Numbered from the stretch's first letter, positions 43,907 to 52,966 are shown. The stretch: DNA of 64,000 nucleotides from Actinophytocola sp. (GCF_009379765.1 NZ_WHTD01000004.1:1-64000), one strand, 5' to 3'. Notes: generated by a model from the sequence alone, not told the origin. Numbers and translations: made by a program.

Positions 43907-44722
43907 TCATCCGGCGTGGTCGGCGAGGAAGCGGACCGCCCTCGGGACCGTGCGTAGCCAGTAGGGCGCGTCGTGGTCGCCGGGGTCGAATGCGGCCACC
44001 TCCGGCGACGCCGCGTCCGCCAGCTTGCGGGCGGCGTCGACGAACGGGTCGTCGGTGCCGCACCACACGCCCAGCTTCGTGTCGCCCAGGGCGTCGAGGT
44101 GCTGGAACGGGTCGGTGGACGCCCACGCCTCCTCACCCGCGAAGGCGTCGCGTGACTCGGCGTCCGGCCAGTCCAGGAACAGTGCCGGGCTCAACGCCGC
44201 CACCACGGGGTGCGGCGTCGTGCGCGCGTAGTTCAACGCCCCGTACCCACCCATCGACAGGCCGAACGCGGCGAACGGCGCCGGCTCGAGGTCGCGTTCG
44301 GCCAGCCAGCCGGGGAGCTCCTCGGTGAGCATCCGCTGCGGGTCGTCATGGTGGGTGCGGGCCACCCAGTAGTCGTTGCCGCCGTCCACCCCCACCATCG
44401 CGAACGGCGGCCTCCCCTCGCCGGCGAGCTGGGTTAGCAGGTCGGGCACCCCCAGCTGCACGAACATCCGGGCGTCCGACCCGCGACCGTGCAGCGCCAC
44501 ACAGACCGGCAGGGTGGAGTCCACCTCGCCGGCCGGGCGCATCACCACCAGCGTGACGTTCCTGCCGCGTGCCTCGGACCGCACGTACTCGACGTTCACC
44601 GGGCGGTTCGGCTTCGAGCCGGTCACCGTCGGCGGAGGCAGCGGCGGCGCGGGCGACGAGCAGCCGGCCAGGCCGGCGAGGCCGAGGCCGCTCGCGCCAC
44701 GAAGAAGGGTTCGCCGTCGCAC
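43907..44722 (-). CDS. Lipoprotein esterase/acyltransferase (alpha/beta hydrolase, D-type)
   Basis: The protein is 271 residues from GTG 44722. The twin-Arg-like N-terminus RRRTLLRGASGLGLAGLAGC ends in a lipobox (Cys21). The esterase-D/mycolyltransferase-like fold shows VALHGRGSDARMF, the nucleophile Ser in AAFGLSMGGYGAL, Asp in WCGTDDPFVDAA and His in FDPGDHDAPYW. It is likely an exported serine esterase; a natural substrate cannot be named. It lies 15 bases downstream of the arylsulfotransferase-like gene, probably in one transcript. Confidence 0.85.
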   Translation of the reverse strand: MRRRTLLRGASGLGLAGLAGCSSPAPPLPPPTVTGSKPNRPVNVEYVRSEARGRNVTLVVMRPAGEVDSTLPVCVALHGRGSDARMFVQLGVPDLLTQLAGEGRPPFAMVGVDGGNDYWVARTHHDDPQRMLTEELPGWLAERDLEPAPFAAFGLSMGGYGALNYARTTPHPVVAALSPALFLDWPDAESRDAFAGEEAWASTDPFQHLDALGDTKLGVWCGTDDPFVDAARKLADAASPEVAAFDPGDHDAPYWLRTVPRAVRFLADHAG

Positions 44723-44737
44723 GCCCCGACCGTATCG

Positions 44738-46183
44738 TCACCCGGTGGTCGTTCTGGTCGGAATCGACCGGCCGAGCGGTCTCCCGGCCGCGTCCAACGC
44801 CTCGACCGCCACGAACGGCGCCGGGTCCGGCAGCTCGATCTCCGTCTCGAAACCGGTCCGCGGTGCCTCCAGCGTCACGCCGAGCCGGTCGGCCGACGGC
44901 CCGGCCAGCACACGCCACCGGCTCACGTCCGTCGCGCCGTTCCAGCTCACGTGCACGGTCGTCCCGTCGTCGCCGGCGCGACCGGCCACCGCGGGCGGGG
45001 TCGTCGGCCGGCCGGTCCACGGCGCAAGCTTCGCGCGGTAGGAGAAGGTGTTGTCCGGCAGCCTCCCGTGCAGAAGCACCTCGCCGGTCGGGTCGAACGC
45101 GGTGAAGCTCGGCCGCGACCCCCAGCCGACGAAGCTGTCGCCGCTCGGCAGGAGCTGGTGGCTGCCCTGGCTGCCGTTGGTCAGCGCGTCCGGGCTCGAG
45201 AAGGCACTCACCAGGGAGGCGGTGCGTGCCCGCTCGTCCACCTGGAGCACCAGCGCCCGCGACGGTGAGCCCTGGTCGTCGAGGTTGGACGCGTTGTCCA
45301 GCAGGCTGATCCGGCCGCCTGGCCGCCACCGCGCGTCGTGCTGCCAGGCGAACTCCGCGCCGTCGTCGAGGGTGAAGTCGCCGTGCTCGCCGCCCAGCTG
45401 CCACAGCACCTCGCCGGTGCGCCGGGAGATCTTGTAGATCGCCTTCGTGTGCCGCGCCGAGATCAGCAGGTCCCCGGCCGCGTCCTCGTCGACCGAGTTG
45501 ACGTGGAAGTAGTCGTAGGGCTTCTTCGGGTCCTTCGGCAACGGCTCGGCCGAGTCCGACACCGGTACGTGGTCGATGCTGTGCCACTCGAACAGCACCC
45601 GGCCGGTCGCGATGTCGACCTCCTGCACCACGCCCTCGCGGACGGACTCGTCGCCGCGCACGGTCGGGTAGCACAGCAGCAGCGCCGTGCCGCGCGGTGT
45701 GATCACCATGTCGTGCAGATCCGCCGACTGCCCGTTCCCGGCCCGGACCGTGGCGACCTGCCGGTAGCTCTGGTCGAGCACCACGTACTCGCCGTCGCCC
45801 CAGCCGCGCTCCGGTGACGAGCCGTGCCAGTAGGTGAGTACCGGCTCGCCCCGGTAGGTCTGCACCGCGAGGTCGTTCGGGAACGTGCCGTCGTCGTCGA
45901 ACCGCTTGGTCCACACCGGCTCGCCGGAGGCGTCCACCACGAGCGCGTAACCCTGGGTCTCGCCATCCTCGCGGTCACCGATGCGGGCGAGCAGGACCAC
46001 GTCCCCGGGATCCATGCCGGCTCTCGACGTCGTGATGTCGACGACCGGCGGTGTCAGGTCCGGCCGGGTGACGTACTCGGCCAGGGGCGGCGCCGTGGTC
46101 GGCTTGCTCTTCGGGGCCGCGTCGCCGGGCACGCATCCGCCGAGGACCAGCAGCAGGGGCAGGATCATCGCGAGTCGCCACAT
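44738..46183 (-). CDS. Arylsulfotransferase-like (ASST family) lipoprotein
   Basis: The protein is 481 residues from ATG 46183, with lipobox LVLGGC. A beta-propeller of the bacterial arylsulfotransferase type is seen: GYALVVDASGEPVWTKRF, YVVLDQSYRQVATV, SADLHDMVITPRGTALLL, YFHVNSVDEDAAGDLLISARHTKAIYKISRRTGEVLWQLGG, WQHDARWRPGGRISLLDNASN and GSHQLLPSGDSFVGWG. The His residues of HDMVI, WHSIDHV and QHDAR match the conserved His positions of the family. The C-terminus carries an FnIII-like unit (TVHVSWNGATDVSRWRVLAG). Actinobacterial members are not characterised well enough to name a substrate. Confidence 0.85.
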   Translation of the reverse strand: MWRLAMILPLLLVLGGCVPGDAAPKSKPTTAPPLAEYVTRPDLTPPVVDITTSRAGMDPGDVVLLARIGDREDGETQGYALVVDASGEPVWTKRFDDDGTFPNDLAVQTYRGEPVLTYWHGSSPERGWGDGEYVVLDQSYRQVATVRAGNGQSADLHDMVITPRGTALLLCYPTVRGDESVREGVVQEVDIATGRVLFEWHSIDHVPVSDSAEPLPKDPKKPYDYFHVNSVDEDAAGDLLISARHTKAIYKISRRTGEVLWQLGGEHGDFTLDDGAEFAWQHDARWRPGGRISLLDNASNLDDQGSPSRALVLQVDERARTASLVSAFSSPDALTNGSQGSHQLLPSGDSFVGWGSRPSFTAFDPTGEVLLHGRLPDNTFSYRAKLAPWTGRPTTPPAVAGRAGDDGTTVHVSWNGATDVSRWRVLAGPSADRLGVTLEAPRTGFETEIELPDPAPFVAVEALDAAGRPLGRSIPTRTTTG

Positions 46184-46294
46184 AGGACCATTCCAACACG
46201 GTCCGGGCACCCCGTGTTATCGAGCGAGTCCTTTGTGGACAGTTTGCCGCGGGAGAGTCGGCGGTTCGACGCCTGCTCAGGTGACGGCCGGCGC

Positions 46295-46540
46295 TCAGTC
46301 GCGGCCCATCCAGGTGGCCACGTTGCCCTCGGCGTCGGCCGGCGTCCACCACGCCGGCGCGTGCTCGTCGGTGACCAGGTGCCCGCCCGCGGCGACCGCC
46401 GCCGCGACCCGCGCCTCAGCCTGGTCGTGCGGTACGGAGACGTCGATGTGGATCCGGTTGCGCCGGGCCGCGGCGCGTCCATCGCCTGGAACCAGAACGA
46501 CGGACCGCTCCCGTGCGGGTCGACGAGGTCTTCGGCACCC
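46295..46540 (-). pseudogene. VOC-fold protein, C-terminal remnant with frameshift
   Basis: One frame reads GAEDLVDPHGSGPSFWFQAMDAPRP, and the next, after one missing base near 46465, RRNRIHIDVSVPHDQAEARVAAAVAAGGHLV, ending NVATWMGRD. This is the second half of the glyoxalase-like VOC family in which RNR-x-H-x-D precedes the Asp/Ala-rich helix. The first half is missing: at about 46545 the sequence changes to an unrelated gene on the opposite strand. Confidence 0.7.
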
Positions 46541-46550
46541 AACTCCGCCG

Positions 46551-46751
46551 GGGTACTTCGCGCTACCGATCCTGTACGGCGACCGGCTGGTGGGCAAGCT
46601 CGACGCCATCGCGGACCGCAAAGCCGGGGTGCTGCGGGTTCATGCGATCCACCAGGACGTCCCGTTCACCAAGACCGTGACCGCGGCAGTCGGCCACGAG
46701 ATCAAGGACCTGGCTCACCGGCTCGAGCTGGACCTCACGCCGCCCGGCTGA
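46551..46751 (+). pseudogene. YcaQ-type winged-helix protein, C-terminal remnant
   Basis: GYFALPILYGDRLVGKLDAI, ADRKAGVLRVHAIHQDVPF, then HEIKDLAHRLELDL is the C-terminal segment of winged-helix DNA-binding-domain (HTH_42/YcaQ) proteins. The family includes DNA interstrand-crosslink glycosylases. Only about 66 of some 380 codons survive, ending at TGA 46749-46751. The missing N-terminus faces the equally truncated VOC remnant on the other strand. Confidence 0.7.
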
Positions 46752-46793
46752 GTGCGCACCGCATCCTCGCGCGTGCGACCAGGCCGGTGGTGC

Positions 46794-47609
46794 TCATCGA
46801 GCTCGACCGCCGAGTTGATAGGTGGTGTCGGGGATGTCGGTGACGAACATGTGGCCCGGGGCGTGGGTGATCGCGAACGGGGGTCTCGATGCCGTCAGGG
46901 CGGCCTGGGGTGTCACGCCGCAGGCCCAGAACACCGGCACGTCACCGGGTTCGACGTCGGTGGGGTCGCCGTAGGTCGGCTCGGTCAGGTCCGCGATGCC
47001 CAGCGCGGCCGGGTCGCCGGTGTGGATCGGGGCGCCGTGGACCGCCGGCATCAGGGCGCTCACCCGGACGGCGGTCTCGACCAGGTGCGGCGGGATCGGG
47101 CGCATCGACACGACTAGGGGGCCGTGCAGGCGGCCGGCGGGACGGCACTCGCGGTCGGTCACGTACATCGCCACGTTGCGCCCCTGCGCCACGTGGCGCA
47201 GGGGCACGCCGGCCGCCGACAGCGCGCTCTCGAAGGTGAAGCTGCAGCCGATCAGGAACGCCACGAGATCGTCGCGCCAGTGGGCCAGCGCGTCGGTCGG
47301 CTCGGCGACCAGCGTGCCGTTGCGCCACACGCGATAGCGGGGCAGGTCGGTACGGAGGTCGGCGTTCGGGGCCAGCGCGGTGCGCGGGCTCCCGACATCC
47401 GTCACGTCCAGGACCGGGCACGGTTTCGGGTTGCGCTGGGCGAAGAGCAGCACGTCGTAGGCCCAGTCCCGCGGCACGGCGACGAGGTTCGCCTGCGCGT
47501 AGCCGGGCGCCAGCCCCGCGGTCGGGCCGGTCGCGGTGGTCCTGACCTCGTCGGGGGTCACCACCGGATTGTCGGTCAGCCACCGGCACCGCGGAAGCCG
47601 GTGTGCCAT
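46794..47609 (-). CDS. DUF1445 putative hydro-lyase (D-glutamate cyclase-like)
   Basis: The protein is up to 271 residues. Family landmarks are [93 protein letters not shown] and [16 protein letters not shown]. The start is uncertain: ATG 47609 lacks a Shine-Dalgarno sequence, and GTG 47561 or 47564 (VTPDEVR) matches the family better, though then a few residues of the first helix seem to be missing. Relatives include D-glutamate cyclase, and bacterial members are often found with lactam utilisation genes, none of which are here. Confidence 0.8.
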   Translation of the reverse strand: MAHRLPRCRWLTDNPVVTPDEVRTTATGPTAGLAPGYAQANLVAVPRDWAYDVLLFAQRNPKPCPVLDVTDVGSPRTALAPNADLRTDLPRYRVWRNGTLVAEPTDALAHWRDDLVAFLIGCSFTFESALSAAGVPLRHVAQGRNVAMYVTDRECRPAGRLHGPLVVSMRPIPPHLVETAVRVSALMPAVHGAPIHTGDPAALGIADLTEPTYGDPTDVEPGDVPVFWACGVTPQAALTASRPPFAITHAPGHMFVTDIPDTTYQLGGRAR

Positions 47610-47619
47610 ATGTGGACCG

Positions 47620-48462
47620 TCACCGGGGCGCGAACGCGTCGACGGCCAGGAAGCGCTCGATCTCGGCCAGGAACACCGGCCACGCCGGCTCGTCCGCGGT
47701 GAGGATGTGGTTGCGGCTGTTCAGGAACCGCAGCTCGCAGTCCGGGATGAGCGCGGCCAGCTCCTGCGCCTGCGAGCGCGGCACCCGCAGGTCGTCCCGG
47801 CAGTGCAGGATCAGCGTCGGGCACCACACGTGCGGTGCCAGCGCGGACACGTCGATGTGGGCGAACGCGTCGAGGAACCGCACCACGTTCTCGGTGGACG
47901 TCGTGGCGCGCTGGAGGTCGTTGAACGCGTCCCACAGCATGCGCGAACCGTCCGGCAGGAACTGGCTCGCGAACACCTGCCGGAACGACGGATCGTCATG
48001 CCGCCAGCCGATCCGCGCGAGCTGCAGGTCGAGCGTCGCCTCGTCGCGCTCGGCCACCGTCCTGGCCCGGGCGAGCCGGCCGCGGCTGTAGGCGCCCGCC
48101 AGCACCAGGCGGGACACCCGCTCCGGGTGCCGCACCGCGTAGGCGATCGCGACGGCCCCGCCCTGGGACACGCCGAGCAGCGGGAACCGGTCGAGCCCGG
48201 CGGCGTCCACCACGAGCTCGAGGTCGTTGACCCACGCGTCGAAGCCGAGATCCGGGACGTCCCAGTCGGACAGCCCGCAGCCGCGCTCGTCGTAGCGGAT
48301 CAGCCGGTGGTGGTGGGCCAGCCCGTCGAGCCAGTGCGCCCAGATCGCGCTCGACCACTCCAGGTCCAGGTGGGTGAGCCAGTTCGCCGCCTTGACCAGC
48401 GGGGGACCGGTGCCCGAGCACGCGTACGCCACCCGCACGCCGTCCGCCGAGACGCAGGGCAT
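47620..48462 (-). CDS. Alpha/beta hydrolase, possibly the C-terminal part of a larger regulator
   Basis: The protein is 280 residues from ATG 48462. It has a complete fold: [34 protein letters not shown], nucleophile elbow [15 protein letters not shown], Asp in [12 protein letters not shown] and His in [14 protein letters not shown]. The opening [24 protein letters not shown] is the form that, in actinobacteria, is usually fused behind a LuxR or cyclase domain. Here the ATG lies exactly where a truncated monooxygenase gene begins on the other strand, so the N-terminal part may have been deleted. It is probably still translatable. Confidence 0.75.
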   Translation of the reverse strand: MPCVSADGVRVAYACSGTGPPLVKAANWLTHLDLEWSSAIWAHWLDGLAHHHRLIRYDERGCGLSDWDVPDLGFDAWVNDLELVVDAAGLDRFPLLGVSQGGAVAIAYAVRHPERVSRLVLAGAYSRGRLARARTVAERDEATLDLQLARIGWRHDDPSFRQVFASQFLPDGSRMLWDAFNDLQRATTSTENVVRFLDAFAHIDVSALAPHVWCPTLILHCRDDLRVPRSQAQELAALIPDCELRFLNSRNHILTADEPAWPVFLAEIERFLAVDAFAPR

Positions 48463-48943
48463 GTCGGTGGCCGCGATGGAGGCGATGGAGCTGCGGGACT
48501 GCCTGCGCCGCGGCGACCGCGACCTCGCGCGGCGCTTCTTCCGGGCGGCGGCGAAGCGGATCGACGTGGCCTGGCAGCTGGCCGTCGGCGCGGACCTGGC
48601 GCTGCCGCAGGTCGAGGGCCCGCGCCCGCGGTCGGTCCGGCTCGTGAACTCCTACGTCCGGCGCCTGCTGATCGCCGCCGAGCGCGACCCGGTCGTCGCC
48701 ACGCGGTTCGTGCGGGTGAGCGCGTTACTGGAGAAGCCCGCACGGCTGATGACACCGCCGATCGCGGCGCGGGTGATCGCCGGCAACCGCAGGGCCCGGC
48801 ACCTGGCCGCGGGGCCGAGCGAGCGGGCGCGGCACGAGCGGCGGCAGGTCGTGGCCGGGGCGGGGTCGATCCCGGTCAGCGGGGCCGGGGCGACCGCGCT
48901 GGGCGCGGCCGGCGTGCGGTCCAGGCGTCAGCCACGCGGGTGA
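48452..48943 (+). pseudogene. FAD-dependent monooxygenase, C-terminal remnant
   Basis: The frame begins abruptly with [20 protein letters not shown], the helix after the FAD-binding GxG-x-G-M-S/N motif of class A flavin monooxygenases. It continues through FFRAAAKRIDVAWQLAVGAD, VNSYVRRLLIAAERDPVVAT and LLEKPARLMTPPIAARV. About 300 residues with the Rossmann domain and the GD motif are missing. It overlaps the start of the opposite-strand hydrolase by 11 bases, so both were cut at the same point. Confidence 0.75.
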
Positions 48944-49016
48944 AGCCGGTCGGGGCCGGGTCGGCGGGGCATGCCGACCCGGCCCCGCACTGTGTCCAGC
49001 CCCGCGGACGACCACC

Positions 49017-49123
49017 CGCGAGTCCTACATTCGGAACAGCCGAGTCCAACATTCGCGAACCCTGAATGTTGGACTCGGCGGTCGTGAATGTTGGACTCGC
49101 GGGTCGTGCGTGTTGGACTCGCG
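49017..49123. repeat. 22-bp-period repeat cluster with inverted arms
   Basis: The unit GAATGTTGGACTCGCG occurs three times forward (49064, 49086, 49108; exactly 22 bases apart; the last copy is GCGTGTTGGACTCGCG) and twice inverted (49017-49032, 49040-49054). CCGAGTCCAACATTC and GAATGTTGGACTCGG around 49040-49078 form a perfect 15-bp stem with a 9-base loop. The cluster follows the end of the monooxygenase remnant and precedes the promoter of the second sugar locus. The spacers are too short and regular for CRISPR. It could act as a terminator or as a dispersed repeat of the genome. Confidence 0.75.
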
Positions 49124-49137
49124 AAAGTTTCGTTAAC

Positions 49138-49149
49138 TGAACCGCTTCA
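49138..49149. promoter_or_regulatory. LacI-type operator candidate A of the second sugar locus
   Basis: TGAACCGCTTCA has 4-base palindromic arms (TGAA/TTCA) around a CG-containing centre and lies in an AT-richer stretch about 160 bases before the glycosidase start. Together with a similar site at 49269 it fits the consensus TGAWCCGSTTCA. The LacI protein at the end of this operon is the likely ligand. Confidence 0.5.
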
Positions 49150-49268
49150 CCAGTTGGCGGAAAGTCGCGATCGGTCCCAATAATCACTGAACTTGTTAAG
49201 TTTCTGGGCATTCGAAGATCGACCGCGTATGGTCTGACACATTCGCTGGCCAGCTCCACTTTCTCCAC

Positions 49269-49280
49269 TGATCCGGTTCA
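49269..49280. promoter_or_regulatory. LacI-type operator candidate B of the second sugar locus
   Basis: TGATCCGGTTCA matches site A at ten of twelve positions and has the central CCGG/CG step of LacI operators. It lies 29 bases upstream of the glycosidase ATG, where bound repressor would block transcription start or early elongation. Confidence 0.5.
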
Positions 49281-49309
49281 GTGCGTCCGCGACGGCGCGA
49301 GAGGCGACG

Positions 49310-51208
49310 ATGCTCCTCATCGACGGACGGCCGTGGCTCGGTGCCAACTTCTGGTCCCGGGTCGGCGGGCCGCTCATGTGGCGTCGCTACGACCCGGACG
49401 TCATCCACCAGGAGCTGCGGGTCCTGCGCGAGCACGGCCTGAACCTCACCCGCTCCTTCTTCTACTGGCCGGACTTCCACCCCGAGCCAGACCGGGTCGA
49501 CGAGGAGCTGTGCGCCCGGTTCGCCGACTTCCTCGACCAGCACGTCGAGGCCGGCATGCGGACGATCCCGACGTTCATCGTCGGCCACATGTCCGGGGAG
49601 AACTGGGACCCTTCCTGGCGCGCGGGCCGTGACCTCTACGGCGACGTCTGGCTGGTCGCCCGCCAGGCGTGGTTCGTCAAGGAGATGACCAGGCGGTTCC
49701 ACGCTCACCCGGCGATCGCGGCCTGGCTGCTGTCCAACGAGATGCCCATCTACGGCGAGCCCGCGCCCGCCGAGCGCGTCACCCCGTGGGCGCAGCTCAT
49801 GATCGACGCCGTCCGCGCGGGCGGTGGGACCCAGCCCGTGTCGGTGGGGGACGGGGCCTGGGGGATCGAGATCACTGGGGTGGACAACGGGTTCTCCGTC
49901 CGCGACCTCGCCGGCCTCACCGACTTCGTGGGCCCGCACGTCTACCGGATGGAGAACGACGTCGTCCGCCAGCACCTGACGGCCGCGTTCATCTGCGCGC
50001 TGGCCGCCACGATGGGCAAGCCCGTCGTGCTCGAGGAGTTCGGCGTCACCGACAACTTCACCTCGCAGGAGCACGCCGCGCACTACTACCGGCAGATCCT
50101 GCACAACACGCTGCTCGCCGGCTCGACCGGCTGGATCGCCTGGAACAACACCGACTACGACGACCTGTTCGACCAGGATCCCTACCGGCACCATGCGTTC
50201 GAGATGCACTTCGGGCTCACCGACGCGCGGGGCACACCCAAGCCGCAGCTGGTGGCCGTCCGGGAGTTCGCCGAGGTCCTGTCCCACGTGGACTTCCCGG
50301 CCTGCGTTCGCCCGGCGCCTGAGGCCGCGCTCGTCGTACCGTCCTATCTGGAGCGCGCGTACCCGTTCACCGTGCCGTCCGACCGCACGTTCGTGTTCGA
50401 CGTGCTGCGCCAGGCCTACGTCGCCACCCGTGAGGCCGACCTCCAGGTGGAGCCGGCCCGCGAGGCCGACGGGCTGCCAGAAGACCGCAAGCTCTACCTC
50501 GTGCCGTCGGCCAAGCAGCTCACCGCACCCGCTTGGCGCGACCTGGCCCGGTTCGCCGAGGAAGGTGCGACCATCTACGTGTCCTACAGCCCTGGCGGCA
50601 ACGCCGTCCAGCGCGGCCCGTGGCACGCCGACGTCAACGGCATGTTCGGCATCGAGCACCAGCTCCGCTACGGCCTGCTCGACCCGATCGAGGACGACGA
50701 GGTGACCGTCCGGTTCCTCCGCGACCTGGGCCCGATCCTCGAGGGGACCGAGCTGCGGTTCCCGACGGGCGGCGGCGAGAACGCCTACCTGCCGGTGCGA
50801 CCGGCCGGTGCGGAGGTCGTCGCGGTGGACCGGCACGGGCGGCCGGCGCTGCTGGGGCGGCGCGTCGGGTCGGGCCGGATCGTGCTGTGCACGTACCCGA
50901 TCGAGGCCCTCGCGGCGGCCACCCCGCGGGTCAACCCCGAGCCGTCCCACCGGATCTACGCCGCGCTGGCGGACCTCGCGGGCGTCGTGCGGCCGGTGAC
51001 CGTGGCGGACCCGCTCGTGCACGCCGCCACACTGTCGCACGAGGACGGTCGCCGGTTCGTCTGGCTCGTCAGCCAGTCGCCCGCCGACCGGACCGTACGG
51101 CCGGTCGCGGCCGGAAAGCTGACCGAGCTCGAGTCCGAGCAGCCGGTCGATGAGGTGACGCTGCCCGCCTTCGGGGTCCGGGTGCTGCAGCTGACGCTCG
51201 AATCCTGA
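49310..51208 (+). CDS. Glycoside hydrolase, GH5/GH-A clan type
   Basis: The protein is 632 residues from ATG 49310 (GAGAGG upstream). It has no signal peptide, so it is cytoplasmic. It is a (beta/alpha)8 hydrolase of clan A: LGANFWSRVGGPLMWRRYDPDVIHQELRVLREHGLNLTRSF, acid/base Glu in AAWLLSNEMPIYGEP, FVGPHVYRM, and nucleophile Glu in KPVVLEEFGVTDNF. A C-terminal glutamine-amidotransferase-like/beta domain (LYLVPSAKQLTAPAWRDLARFAEEGATIYVSYS and onward) recalls beta-galactosidase trimerisation domains. It probably cleaves an imported beta-linked oligosaccharide such as a manno- or gluco-oligosaccharide. The exact sugar is not fixed by sequence. Confidence 0.82.
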   Translation: MLLIDGRPWLGANFWSRVGGPLMWRRYDPDVIHQELRVLREHGLNLTRSFFYWPDFHPEPDRVDEELCARFADFLDQHVEAGMRTIPTFIVGHMSGENWDPSWRAGRDLYGDVWLVARQAWFVKEMTRRFHAHPAIAAWLLSNEMPIYGEPAPAERVTPWAQLMIDAVRAGGGTQPVSVGDGAWGIEITGVDNGFSVRDLAGLTDFVGPHVYRMENDVVRQHLTAAFICALAATMGKPVVLEEFGVTDNFTSQEHAAHYYRQILHNTLLAGSTGWIAWNNTDYDDLFDQDPYRHHAFEMHFGLTDARGTPKPQLVAVREFAEVLSHVDFPACVRPAPEAALVVPSYLERAYPFTVPSDRTFVFDVLRQAYVATREADLQVEPAREADGLPEDRKLYLVPSAKQLTAPAWRDLARFAEEGATIYVSYSPGGNAVQRGPWHADVNGMFGIEHQLRYGLLDPIEDDEVTVRFLRDLGPILEGTELRFPTGGGENAYLPVRPAGAEVVAVDRHGRPALLGRRVGSGRIVLCTYPIEALAAATPRVNPEPSHRIYAALADLAGVVRPVTVADPLVHAATLSHEDGRRFVWLVSQSPADRTVRPVAAGKLTELESEQPVDEVTLPAFGVRVLQLTLES

Positions 51209-51232
51209 GCAGTCGAATAAGGAGAGATCACG

Positions 51233-52963
51233 ATGCGAAACCGGTTGAGGTTTCTGATCCTGCTCCTGTCGGCCGGAATGCTGGCGGCTGCCTGCACCGG
51301 CGCGGACGGCGGCGACCCCGGTGGCGATGCCGCCGGCGACGGGAGCTACCCCAGGGCGGAAACCCTGTTCACCAGTGGCACCCAGTGGGGCCCACCGTCC
51401 AACTGGAACCCGATCATGAACTGGACCTACGCCACCGGCACGGTCGGCCTGGTCTACGAGACGCTGTTCCTCTACGACCCGCTCACCGACGAGTTCGAGC
51501 CGTGGCTCGCCGAGAAGGGCGACTGGACCGACGACACCACCTACGAGGTGACCCTGCGCGACGGTCTCACGTGGAGCGACGGGAAGCCGATCACCGCCGA
51601 GGACGTGGTGTTCACCGTGAACCTCGGCGAGATGGAGTCGGTGCCCTACCACCCCCTGTGGGAGTTCCTCGACAGCGCCGAGGCCGTCGACGACCTGACC
51701 GCTCGCTTCACCTTCAAGGAACCGCGCTACCAGCAGTGGGCGAACTGGGTCTACTTCAACCCGATCGTGCCGAAACACCTGTGGGAGAACAAGTCCGAGG
51801 AGGACGTGACCGCGGGCGCGAACGAGAAGCCCGTCGGCTCCGGCCCGTACCTGTACGAGACGCACGACCAGGACCGCCAGGTGTGGAAGAAGAACGACAA
51901 GTGGTGGGGCAAGGAGATGCTCGACCTCGACGTGAAGCCCACGTACGTCATCGACATCGTCAACACCAGCAACGAGGCCGCGCTCGGCCAGCTGCTGCAG
52001 GGCGGCATCGACCTCTCCAACAACTTCCTGCCGGGCATCGCCACGCTCGTCAAGGGCGGCTACCAGCTCCAGACCTACTACCCCGAGGCGCCGTACATGC
52101 TGGCGGCCAACACGACCTGGATGGTGCCGAACACGACCAAGGCGCCGATGAACGACCCCAAGTTCCGCCAGGCGCTCGCGAACTCGGTCGACGTCGGCAA
52201 GATCGTCAACTCGGTGTACGGGCAGATCGTCCAGGCCGCGGACCCGACCGGGCTGCTGCCCATCTGGGACAAGTACATCGACAAGGCGCAGGTCGACCGG
52301 CTCGGCTACTCGTTCAACACCGGCAAGGCCAAGCGGCTGCTGGCGCAGGCCGGCTACCGGGACACCAACGGCGACGGGCTCGTCGAGGGCAAGGACGGCG
52401 CGAAGATCGACCTGAAGCTCGCGACGCCGTCCGGCTGGACCGACTGGAACGAGGCCGCCCGGGTGATCGCCGAGGGCGCCAAGGCGGCCGGAATCTCGGT
52501 CACCTCGGAGACGCCGGCCGACACCGTGGTGCAGGACATGCGCGAGAGCGGCGAGTTCGACATCATCCTGGACAACCAGCGGCAGATGGACAACACGCCG
52601 TGGCGCTACTACGAGTACGTGTTCGGGCTGCCGGTCCACAAACAGCAGACCACAGTCAACTACGGCCGCTACGAGAACGCGCAGGCGTGGGCGCTTGTCA
52701 ACCAGCTCGACGGCACCAAGATCGACGACCTGGCCGGGATGAAGGCGATCTCCTCGCAGCTGCAGCGCATCCAGCTGACCGACATGCCGGCGATTCCCTT
52801 GTGGTACAACGGCTTGTGGGCCCAGGCCAGCAATGCCGTGTGGACGAACTGGCCGTCGGCCGAGCAAGGCGGACCCAACTACCTGCCGACCATGTGGCGT
52901 GGCTACCTCCAGCGGGACGCCATCAAGATGTTGACCGAGCTGCGGCCCGCCGAGAAGAAGTGA
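51233..52963 (+). CDS. Oligosaccharide/peptide ABC transporter substrate-binding lipoprotein (family 5)
   Basis: The protein is 576 residues. The lipobox is LAAAC (Cys22), followed by an Asp/Gly-rich linker. It is SBP family 5: GTVGLVYETLFLYDPLTDEFEPWLAEKGDW, YEVTLRDGLTWSDGKPITAEDVVFTV, VGSGPYLYE, RQALANSVDVGKIVNSVYGQ and AGYRDTNGDGLVEGKDG. Many Trp and Tyr residues line the sequence. The operon contains a glycosidase and a LacI regulator, so an oligosaccharide rather than a peptide is the likely cargo, as for known Opp-type sugar importers. Confidence 0.92.
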   Translation: MRNRLRFLILLLSAGMLAAACTGADGGDPGGDAAGDGSYPRAETLFTSGTQWGPPSNWNPIMNWTYATGTVGLVYETLFLYDPLTDEFEPWLAEKGDWTDDTTYEVTLRDGLTWSDGKPITAEDVVFTVNLGEMESVPYHPLWEFLDSAEAVDDLTARFTFKEPRYQQWANWVYFNPIVPKHLWENKSEEDVTAGANEKPVGSGPYLYETHDQDRQVWKKNDKWWGKEMLDLDVKPTYVIDIVNTSNEAALGQLLQGGIDLSNNFLPGIATLVKGGYQLQTYYPEAPYMLAANTTWMVPNTTKAPMNDPKFRQALANSVDVGKIVNSVYGQIVQAADPTGLLPIWDKYIDKAQVDRLGYSFNTGKAKRLLAQAGYRDTNGDGLVEGKDGAKIDLKLATPSGWTDWNEAARVIAEGAKAAGISVTSETPADTVVQDMRESGEFDIILDNQRQMDNTPWRYYEYVFGLPVHKQQTTVNYGRYENAQAWALVNQLDGTKIDDLAGMKAISSQLQRIQLTDMPAIPLWYNGLWAQASNAVWTNWPSAEQGGPNYLPTMWRGYLQRDAIKMLTELRPAEKK

Positions 52964-52966
52964 CCG

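Noticed and set aside
49017..49123. Short regular repeats considered as a CRISPR array
   Set aside because: The units are 16 bp with 6-bp gaps, some inverted. There are no spacer-length unique sequences and no cas genes.
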